In this document: positions 28,483 through 37,023 of the stretch, piece by piece | How positions within the stretch are numbered: position 1 is the first letter of the stretch | Layout: every line of letters starts with the position of its first letter | Source: CAWAQA01 sp963784065 | GTDB lineage: Bacteria > Acidobacteriota > Vicinamibacteria > Vicinamibacterales > UBA2999 | Direction of reading: 5' to 3' | DNA: 64,000 bases | Assembly: GCA_963784065.1 (NCBI GenBank) | Contig: CAWAQA010000003.1 | Span: forward strand, 744,001 to 808,000 | Made by a program: the position numbers and the translations under genes | The notes under the pieces: model-generated | Databases searched by the model: none | Seen by the model: the letters and a program-made list of their open reading frames with translations, nothing else | What the model was told of the DNA's origin: nothing

Positions 28483-29643
28483 CTAGGTCCCGCTCACCTT
28501 CCGATAGGTCTTCGAGAACCCGTTGCGCTGATTCGTGATGGTGAAGGTGCCATCCGGCTGCACGGTGGCCTTGAAGTAGTACGACTGCCCGTTGTGCACC
28601 GGCGCCGGCGGCGCTTCCTTGTTGTCGGGCGTCCGGAACAGGTTGGCATTGGTATCGTCGCGGACGATCGCCGCGACCGGAAGGCTGGCCTCGCCGCCAT
28701 CCGCCCAGTTCGAGATGAACACGCCCGGCACCGTGAACTCCTGGCCGCTCAACTGCGACGCATGCATCTGCCACACGTCCTCGACCCCGGGGGTGCTGAG
28801 GAGCACTTTCATCGCCGCCACCTCGGCGCCCTTGCGCAGCCCGTTGCTCGACACGATGACGCGGGGCTGGATCCCGTGCACGAGCGCCTCCGGGTTGGAC
28901 ATCGCCGCCGCGCGCTGCTGCGCATGATGCGAGGCATGGAACAGGTCCGCCTTCCCGAGCAGGTTGTTGGGGCACGACAAGGCGAGCTCGCCGTTCCACG
29001 TCAGGTCGCCGAGGTGGACCATGCGGAACTGACCGAACGTCAGCACGGTGGCAACCGACTGGCCGTTCTCGGACGTATCGTCCGCGATCCGCTTGGCGTT
29101 CGCGCAGAACGGATTGGGCCGGCCTGCCCCGGGCAGCGCCGACTTGATCGTCTGGCCCGCCGATGCCACGACCGTGATGTCCATCCCCTTGATGGGAATC
29201 TTGTCGCCGGGCTTGGCGACGGTGTGCTTCGCCTTGGCGTACAGCTCCTTGTAAGCGGGGAGTGCATCGGCACCCGAGCCCGTGGGCTGGATGTTGTCGC
29301 CGTGATCGATGAAGTGCCTGATCGGGATCTGTTTCGCGAGCTCCTGGAGCCCGCCGATATGATCGCCGTGGTAGTGCGTCGTCACCAGATGGTCGATCTG
29401 CTTGATCCCCGAATCCTTCACGGCCTCCATGATGCGTGCGGCATCACGCGCCGCCGCGGGACCGGGGTTGCCGGTGTCGATGAGCAGTGATTCGCCGGAG
29501 GGCGCGACGAACAGCGTCCCTCCGCCGCCCTCCATGTCGATCATCCAGATGCGGAGATCCTTCGACGCCTGGGCATCCAGGCGCGGGGAAGGAACGGTGA
29601 CGGCTAGCGCAAGCGTGAGCAGGACGAGAATGGCACGTGACAT
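28483..29643 (-). CDS. Exported metallo-beta-lactamase-fold hydrolase
   Basis: 386 residues: signal peptide (MSRAILVLLTLALAVTVPSP), then an MBL fold of the ComEC/Rec2 kind. Zinc motif H90-Y-H92-G-D94-H95 in HLVTTHYHGDHIGG, a second-site region FRMVHLGDLTWNG with conserved Asp, and a later His in LFHASHHAQQ. The C-terminal 60 residues form an extra small domain (YYFKATVQPDGTFTITNQRN). The start ATG shares its A with the stop of the upstream propeller gene (TAATG), so translation is coupled. The substrate is unknown; hydrolysis in the periplasm is likely. Confidence 0.82.
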   Translation of the reverse strand: MSRAILVLLTLALAVTVPSPRLDAQASKDLRIWMIDMEGGGGTLFVAPSGESLLIDTGNPGPAAARDAARIMEAVKDSGIKQIDHLVTTHYHGDHIGGLQELAKQIPIRHFIDHGDNIQPTGSGADALPAYKELYAKAKHTVAKPGDKIPIKGMDITVVASAGQTIKSALPGAGRPNPFCANAKRIADDTSENGQSVATVLTFGQFRMVHLGDLTWNGELALSCPNNLLGKADLFHASHHAQQRAAAMSNPEALVHGIQPRVIVSSNGLRKGAEVAAMKVLLSTPGVEDVWQMHASQLSGQEFTVPGVFISNWADGGEASLPVAAIVRDDTNANLFRTPDNKEAPPAPVHNGQSYYFKATVQPDGTFTITNQRNGFSKTYRKVSGT

Positions 29644-30851
29644 TATTCAGTTGCTCCTGATGACAAGCCTTTGTAGATGAACTTCTGAACGCGGTAGCCC
29701 TGTGATTCGCCGGTGATGATGTTTCCCTTCATGTCGGTGGCGATGCTGTGCAGGTGATAGAACTCGCCGGCGTTGCGCCCGGGACGGCCGATGGCGCCGA
29801 TCTCCTCGAGCGTCGTGCGGTCGAGAATGGCGATGCGCTCGTTCGAGCCGTCCGCCACGTAGATGAAACGCTGCTGCGGATCGCGCGAGATCGCCACGCC
29901 GAACGCCGTGCCGGTCCCCTGTGACTCGCGCTTGACCCACCCTTCTTTCAGGAACGTGCCGTCGAGCCGGAACGACTGGACGCGGTTGTTGCCGCGGTCG
30001 GCGACATACAGGATGCCGTCCTCGGACACGACGATGCCGTGCACGGTGTTGAACTGCTGCGGGCCAGGCCCTGTCGCGGTGCGCCTGTTGGGCGCCTTGT
30101 CGTCCGGCTTGTTCCCATAGGCGCCCCAGTGACGCTTGTAGGCGCCGGTATCGGCGTCGAAGACGACGACGCGCCGGTTGCCATAGCCGTCGGAGACGAA
30201 CGCTTCGTTGGTCTTGGGATAGACGAACACACCCGCCGCCCGGCTCACGTGCGTCGTGCTGTTGCTGTCGACGTTCACGCCCGCCTTGCCAATCTGCAGC
30301 AGGAACTTGCCCTCCGGGGTGAACTTGAGGATCTGACCGTCGTCGTCGCCGTTGCCGGTGACCCACACGTTGTTCTTGTGGTCCACGAAGACGCCGTGCT
30401 CGCCGCTGGCGGGACGGCCGTCTCCGTTGCCGCGGTGCTCCTCCGTGCAGGACTGGCATGGCGCGTAGGCAGAGAACAGCCCGCCGCGGTTGGTCCACTG
30501 GTATTCACCGGCGGCAACCGGACCGCCCCAGCCGCGGATGTAGGTGCCCTTCTCGGTGAACGCGAGGATCGGCGGCCCCGGCTTGTAACCGTTCAGAAGC
30601 GCGTTCGCCTCCGCCAGCGTGTGCGGACGGTTGTTCACCCAGACGTTGCCCGCATTGTCGGCAGTCGCCCCGCCCACGGCGCCGAGGATCATGCCCGCCG
30701 GCATCTTGAGGAACTGCGCATCGACTTCGAAGACGGGCAGGGCGCGCGCCTGGCCTTGCGTGAGAACGGTCGTGCCGGAGAAGCCGTTGCCGAGCGTGAC
30801 GACAACGGCGGCGCCCGCGAATGCAGCGGCCGTGAGGGTTCGCCTGTTCAT
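29643..30851 (-). CDS. Exported NHL-repeat beta-propeller protein
   Basis: The start is ATG 30851 (MNRRTLTAAAFAG) with GAGGAGG nine bases upstream. Signal peptide, then six NHL-like blades: GGATADNAGNVWVNNRP, HGVFVDHKNNVWVTGNG, GVFVYPKTNEAFVSDGYGNR, HGIVVSEDGILYVADRGNNR, AISRDPQQRFIYVADGSNER and ATDMKGNIITGESQGYRVQK. A CQSCTE pair near residue 145 may bind metal or form a disulphide. Such propellers bind ligands or act as lyases; nothing here decides. Coupled by TAATG overlap to the MBL-fold gene, which suggests a shared substrate. Confidence 0.75.
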   Translation of the reverse strand: MNRRTLTAAAFAGAAVVVTLGNGFSGTTVLTQGQARALPVFEVDAQFLKMPAGMILGAVGGATADNAGNVWVNNRPHTLAEANALLNGYKPGPPILAFTEKGTYIRGWGGPVAAGEYQWTNRGGLFSAYAPCQSCTEEHRGNGDGRPASGEHGVFVDHKNNVWVTGNGDDDGQILKFTPEGKFLLQIGKAGVNVDSNSTTHVSRAAGVFVYPKTNEAFVSDGYGNRRVVVFDADTGAYKRHWGAYGNKPDDKAPNRRTATGPGPQQFNTVHGIVVSEDGILYVADRGNNRVQSFRLDGTFLKEGWVKRESQGTGTAFGVAISRDPQQRFIYVADGSNERIAILDRTTLEEIGAIGRPGRNAGEFYHLHSIATDMKGNIITGESQGYRVQKFIYKGLSSGATE

Positions 30852-30980
30852 GTGTGAGGTCCTCCTCGAGGACAAATGTCAAAGGCCGCGGCTTGTGGGA
30901 GAGAGCGCGGTCGGCGCAGACACTATATCGCGGTCCGGTCGGTGTCAACGGGCGACAGGCTCCCGGACGCGGGGCAACCT

Positions 30981-31036
30981 GTGGCTTCCGGCTTCAGCCG
31001 GAAGAGCACGCTCTTCTGCCTGAACGCGGAAGCCAC
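30981..31036. repeat. Compound palindrome bounded by GTGGCTTCCG / CGGAAGCCAC
   Basis: The outer 10-bp arms (30981-30990 and 31027-31036) enclose an inner palindrome CTTCCGGCTTCAGCCGGAAG (30985-31004) and a degenerate second hairpin with CTGAA. This is the same compound layout as 38241-38298 and 59309-59359. Confidence 0.72.
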
Positions 31037-31064
31037 ATGGTCGAATTCGGGCGAAGCCCGAGTA

Positions 31065-32018
31065 TCACTTCGCGCGGCTCTTGATCCCCTCCGCCAGCAT
31101 GGCGATCTTGTAGGCTGCGCCGCGGCCCACGGCAAACATCGTCTTGCGATCGCGGCCGGCAAACCCGACGCTCTGCATCCCGACGGGCGTCGGAATCGTG
31201 CCGAGGATCTGCCCCTGCGGGCTGATGACGTTGATGCCCGCGGCGACCGCCGCGTACAACCGTCCCGCGTTGTCGACGGCCAGACCATCGCCACGGCTGT
31301 CGGCGAACTTGCGCGGGTTCTTCACGCTGCCGTCCGGCTCGATGTCGAAGGCGACGATGTGGTCGCCGTTGGTCGCGTAGAGGATCTTCTCGTCGAGGCT
31401 GAGCTGGACGCCGTTGGGCGATGTGACGAACTCCGTCAACTTCGTGAGCTGGCCGTCGGGCCGGATATAGAAGAGCAGCGGCTTGCGTCCGGCTGGCGGC
31501 TCGCGGAACCGGTTGGCGCCAGGAATCGGGTCGGTGAAGTAGATGCCGCCCTTCTTGTCGATCACGAGATCGTTCGGGCGGACGAGCGGCTGCCCTTCGA
31601 AGGAATCGGCGAGGACCGTGCGCGTCGGGTGCAGTACGCCGACCTTCGGATCCCTCGACTGGGTGCCGATGAGGCGGCCCTTGGGATCGTAGGCCAGGCC
31701 AACCGTGCGGTTGGTGTTGTCGAGGTAGGTCGAGAGCGTGCCGGCTGGGTCGATCTTGAGGACCTTGTCAGCGTCCTGCTCAGTGAAGAGGACGCTGCCA
31801 TCCGGCATCGCGATCACACCCTCGGTGCCGTTGAACTCTGCGCGGATGAACTGGACCTTCGTTCCGCCTTTGACCACGCCCGGAATGTCGGGTGCGGTCA
31901 GCTCTTTGGTGGGATCGGGCGGCGGCCCCTCCTGCGCCCCACCGCCGGGGCCCTGTCCAAGCGCAATTGTCGTAGCGAGCACACACCCTGCGATGACGAA
32001 CGAAGCTTTGGCGTTCAT
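31065..32018 (-). CDS. Exported SMP-30/gluconolactonase-like propeller protein
   Basis: The start is ATG 32018 (MNAKASFVIAG) preceded by AGAGGG. Signal peptide, proline-rich linker, then a six-bladed SMP-30/gluconolactonase/LRE-like domain. Blade signatures include EGVIAMPDGSVLFTEQDADK (first metal ligand Glu), VRPNDLVIDKKGGIYFTDP (Asn-Asp pair), TSPNGVQLSLDEKILYATN and GDGLAVDNAGRLYAA. The Glu/Asn/Asp metal-site pattern of the family is present, so a lactonase is possible; the substrate is not inferable. 317 residues, intact, monocistronic by appearance. Confidence 0.82.
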   Translation of the reverse strand: MNAKASFVIAGCVLATTIALGQGPGGGAQEGPPPDPTKELTAPDIPGVVKGGTKVQFIRAEFNGTEGVIAMPDGSVLFTEQDADKVLKIDPAGTLSTYLDNTNRTVGLAYDPKGRLIGTQSRDPKVGVLHPTRTVLADSFEGQPLVRPNDLVIDKKGGIYFTDPIPGANRFREPPAGRKPLLFYIRPDGQLTKLTEFVTSPNGVQLSLDEKILYATNGDHIVAFDIEPDGSVKNPRKFADSRGDGLAVDNAGRLYAAVAAGINVISPQGQILGTIPTPVGMQSVGFAGRDRKTMFAVGRGAAYKIAMLAEGIKSRAK

Positions 32019-32099
32019 GAGCAACCCTCTGTGAGATTCAACGTGCACAACCGAGGATTATGCCTTGAGTCCCGGGTCTCGTGCCGTCTGGATTTGCGG

Positions 32100-32480
32100 T
32101 GTATGTCCCTGCCTGCCGGCCGGTCCAGGAAGGAGGCTTCATCGACGTTGCGCATGGACTCGGAGGTGGCATGGCGGGTGTCGAGCTCGCCGGTCTTCAA
32201 CCCGGCCTCGAGCACGTCGAGCGCGACGCGCAGCTCAGCGCGCGCGACATGTTCTTCGACGTTCTGGGACTTGAGGAGTGGTGGTCGCGACCGTGGCGCC
32301 GATGGAGCACGACGTCACGGCGCCGCCGGGCAGCTGCCAGGCCGGGGAGCCAGGGCCGAAGATGGAGGTGAGCCAGGCGGTGAACGAGGGGCCGCCTGCC
32401 GGCGGTCGGTCTGTCGGTCAACGCGGCCGCCAGCGCGCCGCCCGCGATCGTGACGTTCAGGCGGCGGCGATTACGCGGAA
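32100..32480 (-). other. Coding-like remnant, unrecognised
   Basis: No complete gene is present, but two minus-strand stretches have strong third-position GC and no stops. 32290-32440 reads NVTIAGGALAAALTDR then SFTAWLTSIFGPGSPAWQLP, and 32110-32280 reads ELRVALDVLEAGLKTGELDT then RHATSESMRNVDEASFLDRP. They could be joined by one or two frame changes. I recognise neither part. It may be a decayed gene upstream of the SMP-30-like gene. Confidence 0.3.
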
Positions 32481-32487
32481 GGCTCCG

Positions 32488-32751
32488 CTACGGCCTTCGC
32501 GCGAGCCTGAAGCCGCGCTGGATGATACGCGCTTCTACGGCTTGCCGGAATGCGTCAGCCGCTTCGGACGTGGTGAACCGCTCGCGGGCCCTCTCGCCGT
32601 GCGAGCCGAACACGAGCACCTCGGTGCAGTCGCCGTTGTCCCGCTGGACCGTTCGAAACGTCTCGACGTCATTCCGGTAAAGCCACACGTCTGGAGTCAT
32701 GCCCGTCGTCAGAGCACGCCGCGTGCCGGCACGGATTGCACGCAGCCGCAT
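32488..32751 (-). CDS. Small hypothetical protein
   Basis: 87 residues from ATG 32751, or 70 from the ATG 32700 (MTPDVWLYRNDVETFRTVQR). The second start looks better, since the protein-like sequence begins there: a short alpha/beta protein with VLVFGSHGERARERF and an AFRQAVEARIIQRGFRL helix. I do not recognise a family. The upstream neighbour on the same strand is also a small protein. Confidence 0.42.
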   Translation of the reverse strand: MRLRAIRAGTRRALTTGMTPDVWLYRNDVETFRTVQRDNGDCTEVLVFGSHGERARERFTTSEAADAFRQAVEARIIQRGFRLARRP

Positions 32752-32858
32752 GCCATTGCGCGATCCAGCCTGACCATCGAGTCCGTTGGACGACGAGGAT
32801 TCGCGACCCTCTGACGTTTCGGTCAGGCCGTCAGATCCTCGCCTGGTCAGCGCCGTCC

Positions 32859-33266
32859 TCAACGCACGATGCCGGGCGCCGGCCCGGCCTCGTCCGGCGT
32901 GCCCGCACGCAACCATGCCATGGCATCGTCGTACGAGGTGAACGTCTGCAAAGGGATCTGTTGCGCGTCGGCCAGCGCGTGGGCCACGAGCGCGGCCGGG
33001 TCGATCTGGCGCGGCGTGATGATCGCGGCGCGGGAAGGTTGGAGCTGCGGCCAGTAGCGCCGCACCACGTCGATGATCCCGACCACGGTTGCCGCGTCCA
33101 CCGGCGTCGTGGCGTCACGGAGATCGCGCAGGAATGCGAACCCCGGACGCCGGCGCGGATCGTTCAGCACCCGGCCGAGCAGCTCACGCCATTCGTCGGC
33201 CTGTGCGTACTCGCCCGTGATCGTGACGAGCTCATGGACCGTATCGATGCTGTAGTGCAGAGGCAT
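32859..33266 (-). CDS. Small cytoplasmic protein, SpoIIAA/STAS-like fold possible
   Basis: 135 residues from the ATG at 33266 (MPLHYSIDTVHELVTITGEY); an earlier in-frame ATG at 33320 lies in the promoter interval. No signal peptide. The pattern of a short beta strand pair, a helix (DEWRELLGRVLND), then GFAFLRDLRDATTPVDAATVVGII and AIITPRQIDP...AHALA and AMAWL resembles SpoIIAA-like proteins that sense or bind small partners. This is weak fold-level similarity only. Divergent from the NHL gene at 33325. Confidence 0.5.
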   Translation of the reverse strand: MPLHYSIDTVHELVTITGEYAQADEWRELLGRVLNDPRRRPGFAFLRDLRDATTPVDAATVVGIIDVVRRYWPQLQPSRAAIITPRQIDPAALVAHALADAQQIPLQTFTSYDDAMAWLRAGTPDEAGPAPGIVR

Positions 33267-33324
33267 GCCATCCACGGCCGGCGGCGCGGCACGAGTATGG
33301 TAGTTTCTCCGCGGAGGCATTCAT

Positions 33325-34599
33325 ATGCGAATCCGTGCGGTGCTCACGGCGGGGGTCCTCGTCGGGCTCGGCGTCGTGCTCGCCACGACATTCACGAGCG
33401 TCGAGGGCCAGCGCGCCGGCGCGAGCCGCTTCCCGGCTGTGTCCGGAGAGAAGGGCGGCCAGGACATCTTTGGCCCATACGACGTCGTCGCCGGATGGCC
33501 GAAGGACATCGCCACCCTCCCGGGCAACGAGAAATGGACGTGGGGTGCCGGCCAGGGTGTGTTCGCCGAAAGCCCGGATCGGGTCTACCTGCTGCACCGC
33601 GGCCAGCTGCCAGGCATCAAGCGTCCCGACGCGAAGGTATATCCCGATGCCGGACCGGCGCTCTCGTTCCCCGTCGCACAGGTCCCATGGCGAAACGCAT
33701 CAGTGGGCCCACGCTCGGCGCTCCCCGGCGCGCTCGATGGCGGCGACAAGGATCGGGGAACGGCAGGTGTCGATCACCTCTGGCAGAACATCCTCGTCGT
33801 CGTGAACCGATCCGGCGACATCATCGAGCGCTGGACGCAGTGGGACAGTACGTTCCGGAGGCCGCACTCGGTCTTCATCAATCCCTACGATCCCGCCAGG
33901 CACGTGTGGATCGTGGACGACTACCGGCACGCGGTCTTCAAGTTCACGCACGACGGCAAGCAGCTGGTGCAGACGCTCGGCGTGCCGAATGTCTCGGGCA
34001 ACGACGACGCGCACTTCTCGCGGCCGACGTTCCTGGCGTGGCTGCCCGACAGCTCCATGTTCGTGGCCGACGGCTACGCCAACACGCGTGTCGTGAAGTT
34101 CGACAAGGATGGCAAGCACGTGCTGGCGTGGGGACAGCCGGGCAACGAGCCCAACGAGACGCGTCCGGGTTACATGAACAACGTGCACGGCATCGCGACC
34201 GACCCGCAGACGCGCCAGGTCTTCGTCAACGACCGCGGGAACCGCCGCATCCAGGTGTTCGACGAGAGCGGGAAGTACCTTCGGGAATGGAAAATCGGCG
34301 CCCCGCCCGTCTCCGACATCCACCTCGTGTACATCGGCGCCGATCGGGTGCTCTGGGCGGCCGACCGCGGCACATCGAAGATCATCGGGTATGACCTCGA
34401 GGGAAACCTTCTCTACACCTGGGGCACGTTCGGCGACTTCCCTGGCGGCATGTTCGGCGTCCACGGGATGAGCGTCGATCAGGAGGGCAACTTCTACGTC
34501 GCCGAGGTGGGCAACGGACGCGTGCAGAAGTATCGGCCCCGCCCGGGCGCACGGCCCGAGCTGATGGTCGGCAAGCCCGTTTACGCCGCGTGGAAGTAG
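33325..34599 (+). CDS. Exported NHL-repeat beta-propeller protein (peptidyl-amidating-lyase-like)
   Basis: 424 residues: signal peptide (MRIRAVLTAGVLVGLGVVLA), a long N-terminal segment, then NHL blades RRPHSVFINPYDPARHVWIV, LAWLPDSSMFVADGYANTRV, VHGIATDPQTRQVFVNDRGN and HGMSVDQEGNFYVAEVGNGR. The blade signatures match the propeller of peptidylglycine alpha-hydroxyglycine amidating lyase. Without a copper monooxygenase half I would not call the activity. It starts 59 bp from the divergent small-protein gene. Intact. Confidence 0.74.
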   Translation: MRIRAVLTAGVLVGLGVVLATTFTSVEGQRAGASRFPAVSGEKGGQDIFGPYDVVAGWPKDIATLPGNEKWTWGAGQGVFAESPDRVYLLHRGQLPGIKRPDAKVYPDAGPALSFPVAQVPWRNASVGPRSALPGALDGGDKDRGTAGVDHLWQNILVVVNRSGDIIERWTQWDSTFRRPHSVFINPYDPARHVWIVDDYRHAVFKFTHDGKQLVQTLGVPNVSGNDDAHFSRPTFLAWLPDSSMFVADGYANTRVVKFDKDGKHVLAWGQPGNEPNETRPGYMNNVHGIATDPQTRQVFVNDRGNRRIQVFDESGKYLREWKIGAPPVSDIHLVYIGADRVLWAADRGTSKIIGYDLEGNLLYTWGTFGDFPGGMFGVHGMSVDQEGNFYVAEVGNGRVQKYRPRPGARPELMVGKPVYAAWK

Positions 34600-34842
34600 G
34601 GGAACAGGAAGGGCTTTCGCCGGATAGCGAGGACTGCCGCCGCTGCCGGATTCACGAAGACAGGTCACTAAAGTCGTCCTGTGGCGGAACTTTGCAGAGG
34701 AACGTGACCGGTTCGCCTTTTCCGTGCAGGCAGGAGTCGTTGGCGTGCGTTGTGCTCATCCAAAGGTTCCTGGGGGCGGAGTCCAGGCACCGCGTGCGTT
34801 CCGGCCTCCAGGGACGTTATTCCCTGTAGGAAGGAGTCTGCC

Positions 34843-35064
34843 ATGCCCCGGTTCCAGTGCCTGCTGTGCGACACGCCCTTTGAGAAGCCCGCGAACCATT
34901 TCTGTGCGCGCGAATGCAAACCGGCCGCGGGCCAGCACGTCGACTTCTGCCGGCGCTGCAAGTCGGAATGCCTGAACTCGTTCGAGCCCCAGGTCGCATT
35001 CCCGGTTGACCAGCCCGAGGACGGCATGGTGCCCTCCCCCGAACCGAGGCGCACCGACTCGTAG
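34843..35064 (+). CDS. Small cysteine-rich (zinc-ribbon-like) protein
   Basis: 73 residues from ATG 34843, preceded by GGAAGGAG. The sequence has CLLC at 6-9, then C24, C28, C40, C43 and C47 (FCRRCKSEC) with conserved-looking spacing, so one or two zinc sites are likely. The C-terminus is acidic and proline-rich. No family recognised. A hairpin (CAGGGA-CGTTAT-TCCCTG, about 34811-34828) overlaps the region just before the ribosome site and might control translation. The interval 34600-34842 otherwise holds nothing I can name. Confidence 0.6.
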   Translation: MPRFQCLLCDTPFEKPANHFCARECKPAAGQHVDFCRRCKSECLNSFEPQVAFPVDQPEDGMVPSPEPRRTDS

Positions 35065-35072
35065 CCTGTCTC

Positions 35073-35098
35073 CCAGGCCGACCTGAAAGTCGGCCTGG
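35073..35098. repeat. Interspersed palindrome after the cysteine-rich gene
   Basis: A 10-bp stem CCAGGCCGAC / GTCGGCCTGG with loop CTGAAA, 9 bp after the stop at 35064. Same family as 9310. Confidence 0.75.
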
Positions 35099-35194
35099 AC
35101 ATTTACACAGAGGAGTTGTGGCTTTCGCCTTCGCCCCTCAGTCGTGCCCGGGGCGTCCTGAACAACGCGAAGGGCGGGCGGAAAGAAACACCAC

Positions 35195-36907
35195 CTACCG
35201 CGACGATCGTTGCCAGAAGTCCTGGATGGCTTCGATCGCGCCAGCCGCGACCACGCGCGCGTGCTCGGGAAGCCGCGCCGCGCCGAAGCGGGCGTCGAAG
35301 CTGAACGTGCGCCCGGGCGGCATCGTGATCTCGACGCCGTGCGATTCCGCCAGCACGGTGACGGAATACGTAGTGGTGACGAGCGGCGTGCCGAAGTCCA
35401 TCGACGCCGTCTCGCCGAGCAGGCCCACCGTCGCCGTCAGTTGCACGTCTGCCTGTTCCGGGTTGCCGGCAACCGGCAGGCTGTTCCTGCGGAGCGTGCT
35501 GACGATCTCGCCTCGGATCCCCAGGCAGAGCTGTGAAGGCCCATCGCACTCGACGTAGACCGGCGGATGCTCCGGTCGCGTCGTCAGGGCTGGCTGTGGA
35601 AGCTGCGGCGATGGTGTCGGCTCGCTCGCGGGGGCCGGGTCTCTCGGGGGGACCGGCTCTCTTGCGGGAGCCGGGGCACTCGTGGGGGCCGGCTTCAGCC
35701 GGCCCGCATCCGCGATCGGCGCGGGAACAGCCGCGGGCACTTCCGCTTCCTCGTGCCGGACCGGCAGCGCCTCCAATGCCGGCGAAAGCGCAACGTCCTC
35801 GACACGAGCTGGAGAGTCCGGGGGGACGTCTGGCACCACCATCCCGAACGCCAGCGCACCCACAATCGGGATCGCGGCAACGAGCATGGCCGCCGTGATC
35901 CAGGGCCGGCGCGACGTGGCCGAAATCAGCGGAACGACACCCGGCGCGCGAACGAGCGTTGGTTCGTCGGCTGGTCGCGAATCCAGCGCCTCGGCAAACT
36001 CGGTTGCCGACTGGAATCGCCTGTCAGGATCCTTCTCGAGGCACCGCATCGCAATCGCCTCGAGCGCAGCCGGGACGACCACGTCCCTGCGGCGGCGTGA
36101 CGGCGGTTCCGGCATCTCCGTCATCAACTTGACCAGGATCGACGTCGTGGACGCCTCGCCAAACGGGACCTCGCCTGCGAGCATCTCGTACAGGATGACG
36201 CCCAGCGAGTACAGGTCCGCGCGATGGTCCACGACCGTCCCCGCCGCCTGCTCGGGCGACATGTAATGCGGCGTGCCCAGCACGAATCCCGCCTCCGTCA
36301 ACTGGACGGCGGGCTCGTCGAACGTCTTCGCGATGCCGAAGTCCACCAGCTTCACCATCGTCCGGCCGTGCGGATCGGCGGTGAGCATCAGGTTCTGGGA
36401 CTTCAAGTCGCGGTGGATGATCTGATTCTGGTGAGCGAGGGCGAGGGCACTGGCCACCTGCCGGAGGATCTCGACGGCGCGGCCGGGTGCCATTGGCCCA
36501 TCGCGCCGTATCGCCTCCTTCAGGCTCGGGCCGTCGATGAACTCCATCGCGATGTACAACGTCCCGTCGTCTGCCTGGCCGAGGTCGTAAACGGTGACGA
36601 TGTTCGGGTGATTGAGCGTGGAGGCCGCGCGCGCCTCGCGTTGGAAACGGCGCACGACGTCGTCCGAGGTGACGAGCTCGCCCCTGATCACCTTGACGGC
36701 GACCGTCTTGCCGAGCATCACATGGGTCGCGCGGTAGACCGAGCCCATGCCGCCGCCGCTGATGAACGCGTCGATCCGGTACTTGCCGTCGAGGAGCTTG
36801 CCGATGTGCGGGTCCTCGATCCGCCCTGCCACGAGCGGCGTGCCGTCTTTGATGCAGATCCGGACCGTCGAGCCGTAGCGCGTGCCGCACGTGGAACAAA
36901 TCGGCAT
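35195..36907 (-). CDS. Ser/Thr protein kinase with N-terminal zinc ribbon and C-terminal extracytoplasmic domain
   Basis: 570 residues. Residues 1-35 carry a C-x2-C...C ribbon (MPICSTCGTRYGS). The kinase domain is about 43-305: glycine loop SGGGMGSVYRA, VAVKVI lysine, H165-R-D-L-K, D189-F-G and YMSPEQ. One membrane helix lies at about 335-357, then a proline/alanine-rich linker, then an outer domain of about 140 residues (YVECDGPSQLCLGIRGEIVS...DFWQRSSR). The linker includes ADAGRLKPAPTS, which is the translation of a palindromic repeat at 35686-35705, so a REP-like element sits inside the gene without breaking it. It lies downstream of a CsgG-like gene on the same strand (116 bp gap); the two may form an envelope signalling unit. 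Confidence 0.86.
   Translation of the reverse strand: MPICSTCGTRYGSTVRICIKDGTPLVAGRIEDPHIGKLLDGKYRIDAFISGGGMGSVYRATHVMLGKTVAVKVIRGELVTSDDVVRRFQREARAASTLNHPNIVTVYDLGQADDGTLYIAMEFIDGPSLKEAIRRDGPMAPGRAVEILRQVASALALAHQNQIIHRDLKSQNLMLTADPHGRTMVKLVDFGIAKTFDEPAVQLTEAGFVLGTPHYMSPEQAAGTVVDHRADLYSLGVILYEMLAGEVPFGEASTTSILVKLMTEMPEPPSRRRRDVVVPAALEAIAMRCLEKDPDRRFQSATEFAEALDSRPADEPTLVRAPGVVPLISATSRRPWITAAMLVAAIPIVGALAFGMVVPDVPPDSPARVEDVALSPALEALPVRHEEAEVPAAVPAPIADAGRLKPAPTSAPAPAREPVPPRDPAPASEPTPSPQLPQPALTTRPEHPPVYVECDGPSQLCLGIRGEIVSTLRRNSLPVAGNPEQADVQLTATVGLLGETASMDFGTPLVTTTYSVTVLAESHGVEITMPPGRTFSFDARFGAARLPEHARVVAAGAIEAIQDFWQRSSR
35653..35705. repeat. Two palindromes inside the kinase linker
   Basis: CCGGCTC / GGAGCCGG around TCTTGCG (35653-35674) and GGGCCGGCTTCAGCCGGCCC (35686-35705) lie within the coding sequence of the kinase, in frame. 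Confidence 0.75.
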
Positions 36908-36935
36908 AGGTGTGCCTCGAAGGCCTCAGAGCTCA

Positions 36936-37018
36936 GGGATCAGGGCTCAGCAGGCCTCGGGCCTGGTTCCTGAGACGGGCCTGGGTCCTGAGCCCTGGGC
37001 CCTGAGGCCTGCAGTTCT
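36936..37018. repeat. Degenerate CAGGGCT / CCTGAGC heptad array with complementary halves
   Basis: The left half is rich in TCAGGG(A/C)TCAGG and the right half in CCTGAGCCCTGGGCCCTGAGG-type units (given in part), so the array can fold on itself. It fills the gap between the kinase and CsgG-like genes. Confidence 0.65.
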
Positions 37019-37023
37019 CGCGA

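Noticed and set aside
32015..32215. Separate 66-codon gene upstream of the SMP-30-like gene
   Set aside because: It overlaps that gene's start and leader and its second half loses coding-like base use. Treated as part of an unrecognised remnant.
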